Assembly (NCBI GenBank): GCA_020284085.1
Contig: JACEVL010000156.1
Coordinates: 451,501-515,500 of the forward strand
Direction of reading: 5' to 3'
Source of the DNA: Aporrectodea caliginosa
Taxonomy: Eukaryota; Annelida; Clitellata; Crassiclitellata; Lumbricidae
DNA length: 64,000 nucleotides
The notes below the pieces were generated by a model. The model was not told the origin of the DNA and made no database searches. It saw only the letters and a list, made by a program, of their open reading frames with translations. Each line of letters opens with the position of its first letter. Position 1 is the first letter of the stretch. Positions 9,123-21,240 of the stretch are shown here, piece by piece. The position numbers were made by a program, and so were the translations under genes.

Positions 9123-11720
9123 TCAGCCTCGTTCTGCAATGTTCATCTTAATTCTCTCCAGATCCTCTCGTATATTATCCATCCATGTCTTTTGTTGTCT
9201 TCCTCTACTCCTAGTTCCCTCCACATATCCGTGTAAAGCCATTGATGGTAATCTGTCGTTGCCCATTCTCATCACATGTCCCAGCCACTTTAGCCTTTTC
9301 TTCCTTATTCTATCGACAATTGTATCTGTCTCTCTTCTAGTCACCTCATTTCTTATCCTATCTCTTTTGCTCCTGCCCTTTATTCTTCTCAGCCAGCTCA
9401 TTTCCGTCGTCAAGAGTCTCCTCTCGTCCTCTCGTCCTCCCTCCTCAGGCACCAGCATTCTGAGCCATAATAGTAGTACCGGTATGACAAAGGTTTCGTA
9501 TAACTTCAACTTTGTTCTCGTTGATATGCTTTTATCTTTCCAGATCTTATTTAGTTTACCGAACATTGCACACGCTAGAGTACTTCTCCGTTTGATGTCT
9601 TTTGTGCATCTGGCGTCTTCTGTAATAAGCCCTCCTAGATAGGCCTATGCAAACTCGGTTACTTGCTCCAGCTCCTCTCCTCCCAATCTGATGTCCAGTG
9701 CCTCCTGCCCTTTTCCCACTGTCATTGTTTTGGTCTTTTGGGCGTTGATCCTGAGCCCTAGTCTTTTGCTACTGGAATCCACTTTGTTGGTCAGTTCCTG
9801 TAGCTGTAATTTGCTCTCCGCCACAAGGTCTATGTCATCCGCGAACCTAAGATTATTGAGTCTTCTGCCTCCTATAATTATTCCTTCCTCAGCATTATTC
9901 AGCGCCAAACTCATTACTACTTCCAGTATCAGATTGAAGAGATCTGGTGACAATCCGCATCCCTGTCTTGTATTATGATCGCCTTTCCCCCAATCTTTTG
10001 GGCAGCTCCCTTCATGGTAAATTTTTTTGCATATTGCATGTAGCATTTCTACCGAGCACCCTTCGTTGGCCTGTATCATCTCCGTCGTGACATTATCTTC
10101 TCCCGGGCTTTTTTCTTCTTTAATCCTCTTATTGCCCATGTCACCTCCTCCTTGAGTATATCATCCATCTATGCACTTCTATTGCCCGCCGGTATCTCCG
10201 ATAGCACCGTCTTATCCACCGGGTTTTGTTTGTTGTACAGCTCTTCATAGTATTTATTCCACCGCTTCTTAATTTCTTCCATCTCTTCCAGAATATGTCC
10301 TTCACCGTCTCTCACTGCCATATTCCTTGTCCTGGATGTACCGCATATTTCTCTCACTGCCTGGAAGAGTTTACCGTTCGTCGTGTTTTTGCGTTCATCT
10401 CTAGATCGTTACATTTTTCCTCCATCCACGTCTCTTTGCACTCCTTAGCCTTTCTCTTGATTTCTTTGGTGATCTTGTATATTTTCTTATTTTCTTCGCT
10501 CATTGTTCTTGTTGGTCTCATGTCTCTTCGTTTTTTGCTCAATTCTAAAACTTCTCTGGAGATCCACGGTTTTTTTTGGTTGGTGTCTTTTGTTTCCTAT
10601 TGTCCTCTCTGCTGTTTCTGTATATATCACTCTGATTTCTTTCCAGGTGCTCTCTACCGTTTGCAACTTATCTACCTTCGTTTGTTTCCATCTGTTGTCC
10701 AGCATGTAGCTGTATTTTTGTATCACTTCTTCCAGTGTCAAATCTCCTGTTGGTCATTTCCTTCTGTACTGTCTTCAGCCTAATTCTGAAGCCAGCCAAA
10801 ACTAGTTTATGATCCGAGTTGAGATCTGGTCTGGATAAAGTTCTACAAATTGTCACTCGATTTTTCCATCTATTCCCCACCAGTACGAAGTCGATCATGT
10901 TCTTTGTGCGTCCATTTGGTGATTCCCACGTCCACTTTCTATTCCCTTTTCTTTGCTGGAGTACTGTGTTTTACTTTTACTTTTTAGTCTGTTGTTTAGA
11001 CAGAAGTTTAATAATCTTTCGCCTCTTTCATTTTCCTCCTCATATCCAAACTTACCTATTACTCCTTCCCATTCTCTCCAATCTCCTCCCACTTTTGCGT
11101 TGAAGTCACCCATAACTATTGTCAGGCCTCTGTCTGGTATGTTCTGCACCACCTCTTGTAGTTCCGCATAGAATTCCTCTATGTCCTCCGTCGAGTCCGA
11201 TGTCGGTGCATATACCTGCACCACCGACGCTCTTCCAAACCCTGTTCGGAATCTTGCTTTAATTATTCTCAAGCTGCCTGCTGTATATCTGAGTAGTGCT
11301 CTGGCCGCCTCTCTTTTCATGACCAGTGCCACCCCCTCCTGGTGTCTGCCGTCCCTTCTTCCAGAGTATATGATCTTATATTCCTCTCTGTCTATTACTC
11401 TCTCTCCAGTCCATCTCACCTCCGAAACAGTTGATTTCCTTCATCTGGTGTAGCAATATATCCAATTGTCCAGTCTTACATTCCATGTTCCCACATACAT
11501 CCGTTCTCTACATCCAAAGATTTGTTCTTCTTTTGCACAGGGACTTCTCTTGTTTACGACCTGAGTGGCCCCGTCTATTCCACCCCTGCCGGACGCGACG
11601 CTCCTCTTCCACTGACGGGGAGCACCGTTCACGTCGTTGCCCACTTTTCTATTTTGGTACATAGTCATGTTGAGGTTTCTTGGTCTCTTTGCCAGACGGT
11701 GGCCGGATCCCAACTAATAA
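9123..11720 (-). mobile_element. RTE-like LINE, internally deleted
   Basis: Read on the minus strand from ~11720 to 9123. An APE-type endonuclease is present, with KARFRTGFGRASVVQVYAPT, MGDFNAKVGG (catalytic Asn) near 11110 and a LNSDHKLVL box (catalytic His) near 10815. A reverse transcriptase follows, with a KSPGEDNVTTEMI fingers motif and LRFADDIDLV (catalytic FADD) near 9850. The C-terminal tail reads KRLKWLGHVMRM and then GRQQKTWMDNIRED. The RT is deleted: sequence jumps from SCPKDWGK to RQGCGLSPDLFN, losing several conserved blocks. Several frameshifts split it into five or more frames. Confidence 0.85.
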
Positions 11721-11807
11721 ATATTCATGACGATGATGTAACTGATCTCGTGTTGTTTATGTCAATGGTCTCGTGTTTCAAATGGAGGGTAGTGGTGGTT
11801 TTCATTA

Positions 11808-13386
11808 ATGCATCATATCGCAGGTGAGATAGCAAAATTGACTAGAAAAAAGGCTGACATTTGGTTAATAGGCAGCACTGAAGATCACTTCGGTTATGCG
11901 AAACTACCGACACGAGGAGAGGTTCTCAAGGTTTTGTTCCATTTCCATACACTAAGAAATCAGAGTCTGGATGACAGCGTCAAAGAAACGGTAGCTATAT
12001 GATACTTCCAGTTTGGGAAAGAGCACGGTTTCCAGCGAGGGCTAAGAATCATGTTTGGGATCAGCTACGACACCTTCATCAGGAATGGCAAGACCTCAAA
12101 AAAATATTTGGGGAAGTCAGAAATGGAAGAGGAAAAGGGGGATTCTTTCAAGGATTATCTGCAGCATCTCTTTGACATTGCGCATAAAGATGCCATGACA
12201 ATAATTAAGATAGAAGAGGATAGGCAGTTTTTGAAAACACAGCGTGAAAAAGGACGACATGGTTCCATGGCAGGCATTGATGTAAAACTTGCAAAGCAAG
12301 AAGAAAGAGCGCTGGTAAGATCAGCAGCACTTGCAGAGTGTGAGGAACGTTATCGCGCTAGCACAGCTGTAACTACGGAGGTTTCTCTGTTGGAAAAGTC
12401 ATCTGAGGAAGAGGCGTCATCAGATAGCTCAGAAAAAGAGCCAGAACCTTCGACGTCTACTTTGCCACCAAAGCGGCGAAGGGGAACAATCTCTGTAGTT
12501 ACTCGTAATGTTGCAGCAGTTCTAGATCGCACCAAAACCAGCAGCAGGAAGGCCGCTCACATTTTGTCTGCTCTCGCAGCATCCAATCTATTTGCAGCAC
12601 CAGGTGGTGAGCTGATGATCAGTCCTTCAGCGATCCACCGAGCCAGGAAAGATAACCGTGCAGCCCTAGCAGCAGAGATTCGCGAATCCTTCGATCCGAA
12701 GATTCCTCTTACTCTTCACTGGGACAGCAAGATCATATGATTATACAGACCCAGGGCGAGGGCGTGTTGATCGCCTTACAATAATGGTATCTGGCAAGGA
12801 TGTGACCAAGCTATTAGCCATCCCCAAACTCCAATCTGGGACAGCTGCCGTCATTTCAGATGCATGTTTGGCCGAGATCAGAAGTTGGGGATTGGAGGAC
12901 AGAATCGTGGCCATGTGTTTTGACACAACGGCAAATAACACGGGTTGCAAGGGCGGCGTATGCATCAAGCTGGAAACGGAATTAGGAAAGGAACTCTTGA
13001 ACCTTGCCTGTCGACATCACGTTTCTGAAATTGTTCTGGAAGAGGTGTTTTCACTGCATGATTGTGCAAGGTCTCCAAAATTAGAACTCTTTAGTCATTT
13101 CCGTGACTTCTTGCCGCAAATCGAAAATCAAGCCAAGTATCGCACAGACCCGCGGATTGGATGACTCTTTTCTTGATCGAGACCCGCGACAGTGGGAGTC
13201 AGAACAATCATACAGTGAGGCAAAAGACATATGAGGCATATCCGCCCTACGAGTGGCAACGATTTGGCGGAGAAAGGAGTGGCTCTCATGCCGTCCTTCA
13301 ATGAAGCCCTGGTCAGAATGATGAAGAGAAACAGTTTATTCTGCAAATGGTCGAGTACCATCGAAACAAATTCGCAAAAATTTTAA
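11808..13386 (+). pseudogene. Transposase-like protein of an unnamed invertebrate family, broken
   Basis: The first frame (11808-12740) has a single TGA at 12000-12002. It reads KLTRKKADIWLIGS near the N-terminus, then LFDIAHKDAM, EDRQFLKTQREKGRHGSMAG and a basic Ser/Glu-rich linker with PPKRRRG. A one-base shift near 12737 leads to a second frame, to 13164. That frame carries MCFDTTANNTG, LETELGKELLNLACRHHVSE and a VFSLHD segment. From memory this order recurs in uncharacterised repeat-associated proteins of marine invertebrates. An Asp in FDTT and the CRHH box look like parts of an RNase H-fold nuclease, which is inference. A third partial frame (QFILQMVEYHRNKF) ends where the hAT element at 13397 begins. 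Confidence 0.6.
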
Positions 13387-13654
13387 GCACTAAAGGCAGT
13401 GGCGGCTCTACAGGGGGCCAGGGGGGCACTTGCCCCCCCAACTGAGGTTGTGGCCCCCCAGTGGCCCCCCCAAATTTTATTCCAAAATATTGTGAAATAT
13501 GGTATCATTTAATTTTGATATTTTCACAGGTATTACTTACTTGCTTAAGCATGAATCATGATGAAATTCGATGTTATTTTATCTGTGGTGTTTTCACAAA
13601 CATGACCTACTTACATGTACTTCCTGAGAGTATTAATTATTTTCTTGTCGTATA

Positions 13655-14010
13655 AGCTACATTCCTGCTATCCATCACTGACTCCCTATCCGCAAGTATA
13701 TTGAGTACAGGGTAGCTGCCCTGGTATGGCGACATCACCAGCTAAGGCTTCGCCCAATTTACCTCCGAGAGCAATGCTGTCTGACTTCGGGTATCCCCAA
13801 TGCTTTACGGAAAGGGAGTTCTTTGGTTTCGTTCGCTCACACTGCAACTATGAAGAATCGAGCCTTTTCAGTGGTAGGCCCAGTGGTTTGGAACGTCCTT
13901 CCTTTAGACCTACGCCTACACACTGAGACTCTATCTGAATCCTTCCTCAACAAACTTAAAACTGTACTACCCTGGTCTACCCTACCCAAACAGTGTGTTC
14001 ATAAATGCCC
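13655..14010 (+). mobile_element. L2/CR1-like LINE C-terminal fragment
   Basis: The frames show a SITDSLSASI-type stretch, then RLRPIYLRESNAV, SFAHTATMKNRAFSVVGPVVWNVLPLDLR and LSESFLNKLKTVLPW. This is the same subfamily as 980-1335. It lies inside the hAT element, so it either inserted into that element or was captured by it. Confidence 0.75.
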
Positions 14011-14473
14011 AGGCTCTTTTCGGGCTCTGTTGCAGATAAAAACTCTGTGCATCGTTCTGAAGTGGACCCACAGACTGCATTTAGGCAACTTGTCTACATC
14101 CAGTTATTATATCATTCCGAACTAAATCGACAATTCTCTGACCATTCGTTTACTATTATGATTGGTATACAATCTTTAACGCCAAAACACAAGTCTTTTC
14201 TGATATTAGACATATCTGCAAAGCAAATATGTCTGATATTCGTTTCAGAGAGCAGTTTATCAATGCTGTTAGTTGAATGTGTTCGTGCAGTGTCGATTAT
14301 CATTGGCGCCTTTGTGGAACAGTTTGACTCTAGGCATGACAGTCTTAATAAAACTTGCACTTAATTAAAAGTGCATGTATTGTTTGTAGTTTCTAGGTTT
14401 TACTTTTAACAAAGTGAGTCTGTTTCCATTTGTGTCTTAACTTGAGGCTGTTGATTAAACAATTCATGTAAAC

Positions 14474-14475
<2 letters not shown>

Positions 14476-14521
<46 letters not shown>

Positions 14522-14522
14522 C
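14476..14522. repeat. (TA)n microsatellite
   Basis: About 22 uninterrupted TA units inside the hAT element at 13397-14639. Confidence 0.95.
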
Positions 14523-14649
14523 TCCAATACAGGTCTCTTGTCACCATTCTCACTTTTGACGAAAATAGACTGGCCCCTCCATCTGTTTCCCCGGCCCCCC
14601 CGTGGCCCCCCCTGTTGCAAAAGTCTAGAGCCGCCACTGACTAAAGGGA

Positions 14650-15057
14650 ATAAGTAACTGACAAAATAACTGACAGTATTTCCATTGATTTTGCCTTTAT
14701 ATATCTAATGTTTTAGTGCTGAAATTTGTTTGTTATCTTTGAAAATTACAATGTATCACGTTGGTCTCTAAGTGACCATTCTTCCGGGGCTTTGAGCAAG
14801 TTCTAAATTTCTTCCGATTTTCATCTAATTTGGCAAATGACAATGTTTTTCAAGTTGGAACTCAAAAACAACCTGGCCGATATTAATTTTGAAACTTAAA
14901 TTTGTAGACACACCCTAATACACACACTGCATACATATATACATACACTGTACACAAACAAAACATTTATTGGTAAAGTTAGAGTTGATGTCATGACAGT
15001 TAGTTGCTATTGTTATTAGGGCCTGCCATCTTTCCAATGGCGTTGTTACGTAAGGGG
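14650..15057. other. No gene recognised
   Basis: Continuation of the sequence interrupted by the hAT element, then AT-rich spacer. No frame is supported. Confidence 0.4.
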
Positions 15058-15241
15058 TTAGGGACGTAACTAGCGTTGGGCTTGGGGTGCTTAAGCCCCC
15101 CCACCCCAAACGAAGCTGAAGCCCCCCCCCAAAATAAATCAAGCCGCCAGGCTTCACTATAGGCTCGGGTATGATGGGGTACCACATTCGCCATGTTCAA
15201 GGCTTAAAGCCCCCAAACGAAAAGTCCTAGTTACGCCACTG
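15058..15241. mobile_element. hAT-type MITE, ~184 bp
   Basis: The right end read in reverse is CAGTGGCGTAACTAGG; the left end is TTAGGGACGTAACTAG. Both are followed inward by C/G runs. The flanks GTAAGGGG and GTAAGCTG agree at 6 of 8 bases, so this is an older insertion than its relatives at 19276 and 31184. Confidence 0.65.
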
Positions 15242-15494
15242 GTAAGCTGGTACTTATTTCTGTACCGTACTGTAGGAGATTCCCTTGTAGAATAGCTCCG
15301 TATACCTGATTAAGTTGACGGATTAAGAGAGGCTTAATGCTTACAAATCAATCATAGGCACACACGATAGGCCATAAGTATAATACCTGAAATGTTACCA
15401 GTTCAAGTACAGTTTGACAGTTTGAGCAAGACTACAATTGAAATTCATGAGTAATTTAGGTACTGGAATATAAGAATGCAACAGCCGTCAGCAA

Positions 15495-15645
15495 TTGTGG
15501 CCAAGAGACTACAGTCCAAGTCGGCCAAAGTCGGTCGAGTCGATCGTTTATTTGCCAAGACGATCTAGTCGCCGGTGAGTCGACGAAGTCGATCGTCGGG
15601 CGAGCCAAGTCGATCGTATAGCAGTCGACTCGATCGACTGCGGGG
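15495..15645 (+). repeat. Degenerate GTCGA/GATCG cryptic repeat
   Basis: Imperfect runs of AGTCGATCG-like words, many of them self-complementary. Non-coding. Confidence 0.65.
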
Positions 15646-17080
15646 TAAAGAAAGATGTTGTAGAAAATCTAACTGAGTAAAACTCGTTAAAATCATTCGT
15701 TTTATTTAATTCGCTTATTGAAACCACTGAAACCAGTTATAACCTCTTAAAAACAGTATCTGCCATAGGTTACAAAAGGCAGATCCAAAAGGACAAAAGT
15801 TCCGCTTAATGGAACCCCTGTAACATAATACAAATTAATGTGCAACGACGAATGATAAATTACTAGCTAAAGCTTAGCATTTAAGATAATTAGAAGCAAA
15901 ACGTTAGTCGAAGTAAACAACATAACTAACTTGTCTATTGGATATTGCGTTCAAATAAGTACACATGAGTGTAAACCAGACAGGAACTGCACGTCAGTAG
16001 ACAGGCGGTTACACGAGGAAGGCGTATAAAAGAAAAATAGTCTGGTGATGGTGCTCGTACCAATACATAAAATCATACATTTTTAATTTATTAATTAGCT
16101 TCAATTACAGGCACAGTTAAAATATATGTCGCTTGGTAAAATCGGCGAATAAAGTGCGGCCTTTCTCCCAATTGCCTCCCATCACACTTTTTCACTACTG
16201 GAAAAATACAGTGCAAGGAGTGGCCGGGAAATAAGGTAGTATAATCAGCACTCTAGATGAAACGTTAAAAGCGTCGTGCTTCACTTAGCATTCATCTCTG
16301 CATTGGTTTTTATCATCTACGAGAGAAGAACTATGGTTGACCCATTTCCATCACCGCTTCTCTAGGTATACTGCCGGTGCTTGCAGCATTCGTCCAGTGA
16401 TTCCTTCATCATCATAATTTGACGTCAGCCATTTGCAGTAGCCAATCAGCTTCAGCCATCAACGACGCATCGCTGCTTCTCTTTGCTACGCCAGCGCCTT
16501 GTAAGCTATAGCTAGCTAGCCAGCTAGCTGCAGAAGCTGCTAGTTATGCATTTCTAATCTCAACGCAGCCCACTGTACGAACAGCCTACGGAACTCCTAT
16601 AATATCGCCCGATCGTTACTGCGTCCAGTTTGCCAAATATCGACCCTCTCTTTGCGTGCCTCTGACTTCGACACTCGTAAGTACACCGCTCACATTTGTG
16701 TACTTAATGTCAGTACGTCTGTCTGTACGTGTCTGTACGTCTCTATCTCCGCTCCTCTCTGTCTGTGTGTCACCGCGCACAAAATGACGTCGGCTATTTA
16801 TAGCTAGAGCCAACGGCTGTGGGGTCGAGTTGGCGCGTCTGTGCACGGTTAGACATGCAAGAGTAACAGACAGTTCCTCCGTCATTCCGACTGCGCATCT
16901 GATTGTGCGCCAAAATTGCAATGCTTGCATTCGACTGTATCGTAAACGCTGTCGTCGTCATAATCGCCATTGATAACATCATCGTAGTCATCATCATTGT
17001 AGTCACCATCATCGTCGTCGTCGTCGTCATTAATATTGTGCTCATCTGTGATGTCTTGCACATCTGAGCTGTTCTTAGGA
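15646..17080. other. No gene recognised; small triplet repeat near 16945-17050
   Basis: No conserved frame or terminal repeat is visible. GTCATAATCG and ATCATCGTAGTC-type triplets (16945-17045) produce Met/Thr-rich pseudo-frames on the minus strand. TAGCTAGC runs occur near 16505-16530. Confidence 0.45.
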
Positions 17081-17127
17081 GGCGTTTTATATATTTCAGT
17101 TAGAATTGCGACTCCACTTAATTCACG

Positions 17128-17200
17128 GGGTACACGATAGTCCAGTTGTTAGCATGCTGGACTGTCAACTGAGCCGTTGAGAGTTCAAATTTGTTTCAAG
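17128..17200 (+). repeat. tRNA-derived SINE head (tRNA-Asp-like)
   Basis: GATAGTCCAGTTGTTAGCATG matches the A-box/D-arm layout at 3672. The same CTGTCAA loop and a decayed B-box (GAGAGTTCAAATTTG) follow. The acceptor stem is not paired. Confidence 0.45.
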
Positions 17201-17374
17201 ATTTCGGCGTCACTTACGCCCCTCACCAATTAAACTATATTACATGAGTACCGTACACTGACAGTACAGTATCAGTGTAACATCAGACGGCGAGGGACAT
17301 GGCCGGACATACGCCCCATACACAGAGGCAGAGAAAAATGAAGTAATTTCATCGTATCGTATTTATTTACTTAT

Positions 17375-17798
17375 TTAAGAAAATTTATATAGATCCCCTT
17401 CAATGTTGCCTACTCAGAAGCGCTCCCAGCCCAACCCCGGTCGAACAGGACAGTCTTAAGAGTAGTGAGAACCGAAGCAGAGTGGCCAGCAGGTGTCAGA
17501 CGAAGCATAGTAGGGAGCCCATTCCAGGTTGAAGGGCCCGCCACGGAGAAGGCGCGCGACGCTGCCTGGTAGCAGTCCGCGAACGAGGAACAATGAGCTC
17601 ACCCTGTGCAGCTGAGCGAAGAGAGCAGCGGCGCTGGACGCATGTGGAGGAGCAGCAGAGCTCCCGCTAGTACAGAGGGGCTAGACCGCTAGACCCTCAT
17701 TACAGCGCCGGACCAAGACCGAGATTCGATACACAATACGCTGTGGGTAAGGAAGTCAGTGGAGCACGTCCCTCATATATTCAGAAACCCGCCCAAAC
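17375..17798 (-). mobile_element. L2/CR1-like LINE, 3' part (left of the hAT insertion)
   Basis: The 3' terminus AATTTATATAG on the plus strand sits beside TTTATTTAC repeats at 17358-17380. It is followed upstream on the minus strand by the C-terminal tail region. The upstream part of the same LINE resumes at 21388, across the 3.58-kb hAT element. Confidence 0.7.
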
Positions 17799-18059
17799 CT
17801 CAGAATCAGTGGCGGCGCGGAGATTTTTCAAAGGTGGTGCGAGGCAGCAGTGTGACGCCCCCCCATCGCCCCCCCGTAAGGCGGCAGGTAGTAGTCTAGC
17901 GAAATTTTGTATGTGTTGTGTATGATAGTAGTTAGTAGTAGCCTTAACCATTAGTAGCCTATATAGAGTACAGCAGCAGATGTTCAGTCATTCCTTCGCC
18001 ATCGGCCGTTTCTCGTCCAAATGGAAGCATGCAATAGTCAAGCAACTCTTTAACAGTGT

Positions 18060-18400
18060 TGTGCACAAGACCGAAACTCCAAGACCGATACCAAGACCTC
18101 GTTCTCCGAGACCAAGACCGAAACCCAGACCACGTGGTCCAAGACCAAGATTGAGACCAAGACCACGTTGTCTAAGACGATAGGTTCGAGACCATAAACA
18201 GCATTTAAAATATACCCCACCGAGACCAAACGTTCTAGACCCAGACCATACCTTTAACACCAGACCAAGACCAAGCACGCACCTTTAAAGAACAAGACAA
18301 AAACGGTGCATTCGAGGCCAAGACCAAGACCGCATTTCTCGGTCTCGAGACGTTCTCGCGACAAAGACCACGGTCTCGAGATCACATCATTGCTCTTTAA
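18060..18400 (+). repeat. Degenerate (AAGACC)n repeat
   Basis: CCAAGACCGA, GAGACCAAGACC and AGACCACG words run through ~340 bp. Arg/Pro-rich (plus) and Leu/Gly-rich (minus) frames here are artefacts of the hexamer. Confidence 0.85.
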
Positions 18401-18489
18401 GAAAGCTGAAACACAGGAATCGTCACCTGCGAACTTCAGACTTAATTTAAATCTAGCGTTCGTATAAAAAGCACTTGAGCGTTTTGCCA

Positions 18490-19147
18490 ACCATCAGCTG
18501 ACCGAGTACCTGTCTGAATCTCGTCTTTTTCCTCGGTAAAGGTATCGCCATTCCACCGAGACTGCGCTCCTTAAAGTGTTATCGGACGCAGTCAATGTCA
18601 TATTCAGGCCAACTGGCGCTTCTATCATTTGTCGGCTGCATTCGACACAGTAGACTACGACATCTTAATACACCGACTTTCGCTCTCCTTTGGAATCAAG
18701 GACAGAGCGCTCAGTGGGCTTGAATCCGACTTAAAAGGGCGCACAATATCCGTCCAGCTGCAGCATGGCAGAGGAGGAGACGCCACCTATAGACTGGTCA
18801 CCTGTGATGTTCCACAAGGATCAGTGCTCGGTCCTCTTCTCTATATATGGCCGATGTGCAAAGAATTACAGAAGAACATGGCCTTCTCCACCAATGCTCT
18901 ATGCAGACGATACACAGCTTTACTTCTTCTGTGAACCATCACAAACCGCTTAACTGAAACAGAGAGTGCTTTTGTGTATCGAGCGCATATCAGAGCGGAT
19001 GATATCCAACCGTCTCAAACTCGATCCATCAAAGTCTGAGTTCCTGTGGTGCACCATCCTCAGGCGTCGCCATCTACTTGACGGCAGTACCTTCGCCCTT
19101 GGTGAAGTTCACCCAGCTGACACTATTCGAAACCTTGGAGTCCACAT
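18490..19147 (+). mobile_element. L2/CR1-like LINE, RT half
   Basis: RT motif A (LSAAFDTVDYD) near 18640, a GVPQG-like block (CDVPQGSVLGPLL) near 18810, MLYADDTQLYF (catalytic YADD) near 18898, then ISNRLKLDPSKSEFLW and IRNLGVHI ending at 19147. The frame is interrupted by a hAT-type element and resumes at 20401 with the target sequence GTCCACAT duplicated. Frameshifts are present. Confidence 0.85.
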
Positions 19148-19275
19148 CAGTGTTAATTTCGTGAACTAAACGAAAACGAGAACGAAAAAGATTAGACAAT
19201 CGTTCACGAAAACGAGAACTATAAAGAAATTGTGAACTGAAACTAAATAAAAACTATAAAGAATTGACGTGGAAC

Positions 19276-19463
19276 CAGTGGCGTAACTAGGGGTTCGTGC
19301 GCCCGGGGGCAAGAATTTTCTGAAAATTTTCTTTCTTAGTTCCGCAAAAATAACTATTCGTGCCCAATTTCTTACACAAAAAACACATTTTCAAGCCTGA
19401 TTTTGCGCGCCCCTGTCCTGCGCCCGGGGGCGGCCGCCCCTCTGCCCCCTCCTTACGCCACTG
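19276..19463. mobile_element. hAT-type MITE, 188 bp, 8-bp TSD
   Basis: Ends are CAGTGGCGTAACTAGGGG and, in reverse, CAGTGGCGTAAGGAGGGG. Perfect flanks CGTGGAAC lie at 19268-19275 and 19464-19471. It is nested in the element at 19148-20400. Confidence 0.92.
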
Positions 19464-19769
19464 CGTGGAACGAAATAAAAAGGAGAACGATATTGAAGTC
19501 TTGAACTAAAACTATATAAAATACAAGAATCTATTGTGGTAGAAATTTCGGCGGCGACGCTGTTTAACGGCGCGCATGTTTAAATTACTGTCACCCTACC
19601 CGACTTGGCTCTATGCCATAAAGAAGCCAGAGGGGAAGGGCAGTCCAGGCAGTGGCGTCTAAACCTCCCACCGGGAATTGGAGAACAAATCCCCACTCTG
19701 GCCGACTTATATATGAGACCCAGATCTAGTCACTGAGAATTATATTGCAGGCCATTATATTATGGGAAA

Positions 19770-19983
19770 AAAATTGTTTCGGCTTAACGACACTTTTTCA
19801 TATCGAAGATGATTAGTGTCGGAGGCAGAAAGCAACCTCGTACTCCACGTTTAAATTGCGACCGAGCCACCCGCAGTAAAGATCCGAGAAATTAATCTCT
19901 GATAAACCGACCCGACCGGGAAGCGAACCCGGGGCGCCGGCGTGACGAGCGGGCTACCAGCCCACTCGGCCACTCAGGATCTC
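19770..19983 (-). mobile_element. tRNA-derived SINE, ~214 bp, 14-bp TSD
   Basis: On the minus strand the head reads GAGTGGCCGAGTGGGCTGG (A-box) then CCCCGGGTTCGCTTCCCGG (B-box), an excellent pol III promoter with a Ser/Leu-type tRNA look. The body ends in an A/T-rich tail. Direct repeats TATATTATGGGAAA flank it at 19756-19769 and 19984-19997, so it is a complete, fairly recent insertion. Confidence 0.88.
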
Positions 19984-20400
19984 TATATTATGGGAAATCA
20001 ACAACCCCCAGTTTATATTCAAAGCGTGTGTAAACTCTCCCCCTCCCCATTTCCTGGCAGCCGTGGGAGATCTTTATCCCAACCCCATTGGCAGACACCA
20101 CTGGGGAAGGTGGCTCTTCGGACTTCAACTCATTTTATGGCTCAGTTCCTCTTTAATTAACCCCTCCCTTCTAGCTGCCTCTTGTTCACCACACTTGCTG
20201 TCCAACGATGCTGAAGGCCAGCAGTGTTAATTTCGTGAACGAACTAAAACGATAACGAAAAAGACTTGATGAATAATAACTAAACTAAAACTAAAATGAT
20301 TATCAGAAATAAAACTAAAACTAGAACTAAACTGAAATGATTGATACCGAACTAAATAAAAACTAGAATAAAAATGATTTTCTGAACTAAAATAACACTG

Positions 20401-21240
20401 GTCCACATTGACAGCTGTATGACCATGACGGCCCATGTGAGTTTACTCGTTCAAGTTTGTTTTACCAACTGCGTCGTAATAAAACCATCCGCAGATTCAT
20501 TCCAGCCTCAACCGCCGTCATCTTGGTCAACAGCTTCATTGTCTCCAGGGTTGACTTCTGCAACAGCATACTGGCGGGTCTGCCGACTTGTCAGCTAGTG
20601 CGGATAGTCGGTGTTCAATTCTGCAGCACGTCTCCTATAATGGTCGGACACCATCCGATCATGTCACCGATCTGCTGCGCGACAACCTCAGCGGACCACT
20701 TATAAGCGGTGCTTGATTACTTACAAAGCAATGAAGAACCGCAGCGTTCGTGAATAAGTTGGTGCCATGCGCTTGGCTTTCGAGTGGCGCTTTAGAAGTT
20801 TGGAGATTACGATAACCTCACACCAGACTACACCTCAGACTACCAGGGTAGCAGACAACTGACTACGATCCTCCTCGAAAAATCTGGTAGAAGCCCCGAT
20901 GCCTGCTACGAGGTTTGGCGACTGTTCCTTCTCTGTCTCAGGACCCACTGCGTGGAACAGTCTTCCAGACCACGTGAAGAACGCGCCATCTTTGGATACA
21001 TTTAAATCACAGCTCAAGACATATGTTTTAAACAACTTTATGACTGCGATTAAACTTTCTGTACTCATGTACAGCGTCCTTTCCTTCGGCCTCGTCTGAA
21101 CTACGGCGATATGCAAATCGTCTTATTATTATTTTTGTTATTAGTTATTACTAGCATCACTGTGTTCTGTGCACTTTGCATTAGCAATTTGCGTATTTTT
21201 TACTTGAAACTTGAAAGTTTAAATAAATTTAAATCATTCT
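20401..21240 (+). mobile_element. L2/CR1-like LINE, C-terminal half
   Basis: Continues the frame of 18490-19147: FYQLRRNKTIRRFIPASTAVILVN, FIVSRVDFCNSILAGLP (20457-20590), then a stop-ridden stretch. FSVSGPTAWNSLPDHVKN and FKSQLKTYVL follow at 20935-21030. A TTATTATTATTTTT tail near 21122 may be the 3' repeat. Confidence 0.8.

Larger units (their letters stand above)
13397..14639. mobile_element. hAT-type element, 1.24 kb, 8-bp TSD
   Basis: Ends are CAGTGGCGGCTCTA on the left and its inverse TAGAGCCGCCACTG on the right, followed inward by G/C runs. Perfect 8-bp duplications ACTAAAGG lie at 13389-13396 and 14640-14647. No transposase is encoded. It carries a captured LINE C-terminus and a (TA)n run. 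It interrupts the 3' end of the preceding transposase-like pseudogene. Confidence 0.92.
19148..20400. mobile_element. hAT-type element with (ACTAAAA)n ends, 8-bp TSD
   Basis: The left end is CAGTGTTAATTTCGTGAAC; the right end in reverse is CAGTGTTATTTTAGTTC. Perfect 8-bp flanks GTCCACAT lie at 19140-19147 and 20401-20408. Both subterminal zones are imperfect ACTAAAACGAAAA runs. A second internal copy of the left tip starts near 20222. It contains the MITE at 19276 and the SINE at 19770, and it splits the LINE reading VHI.. exactly. Confidence 0.9.

Noticed and set aside
18060..18280. Arg/Pro-rich and Leu/Gly-rich proteins
   Set aside because: Hexamer repeat translation on both strands.
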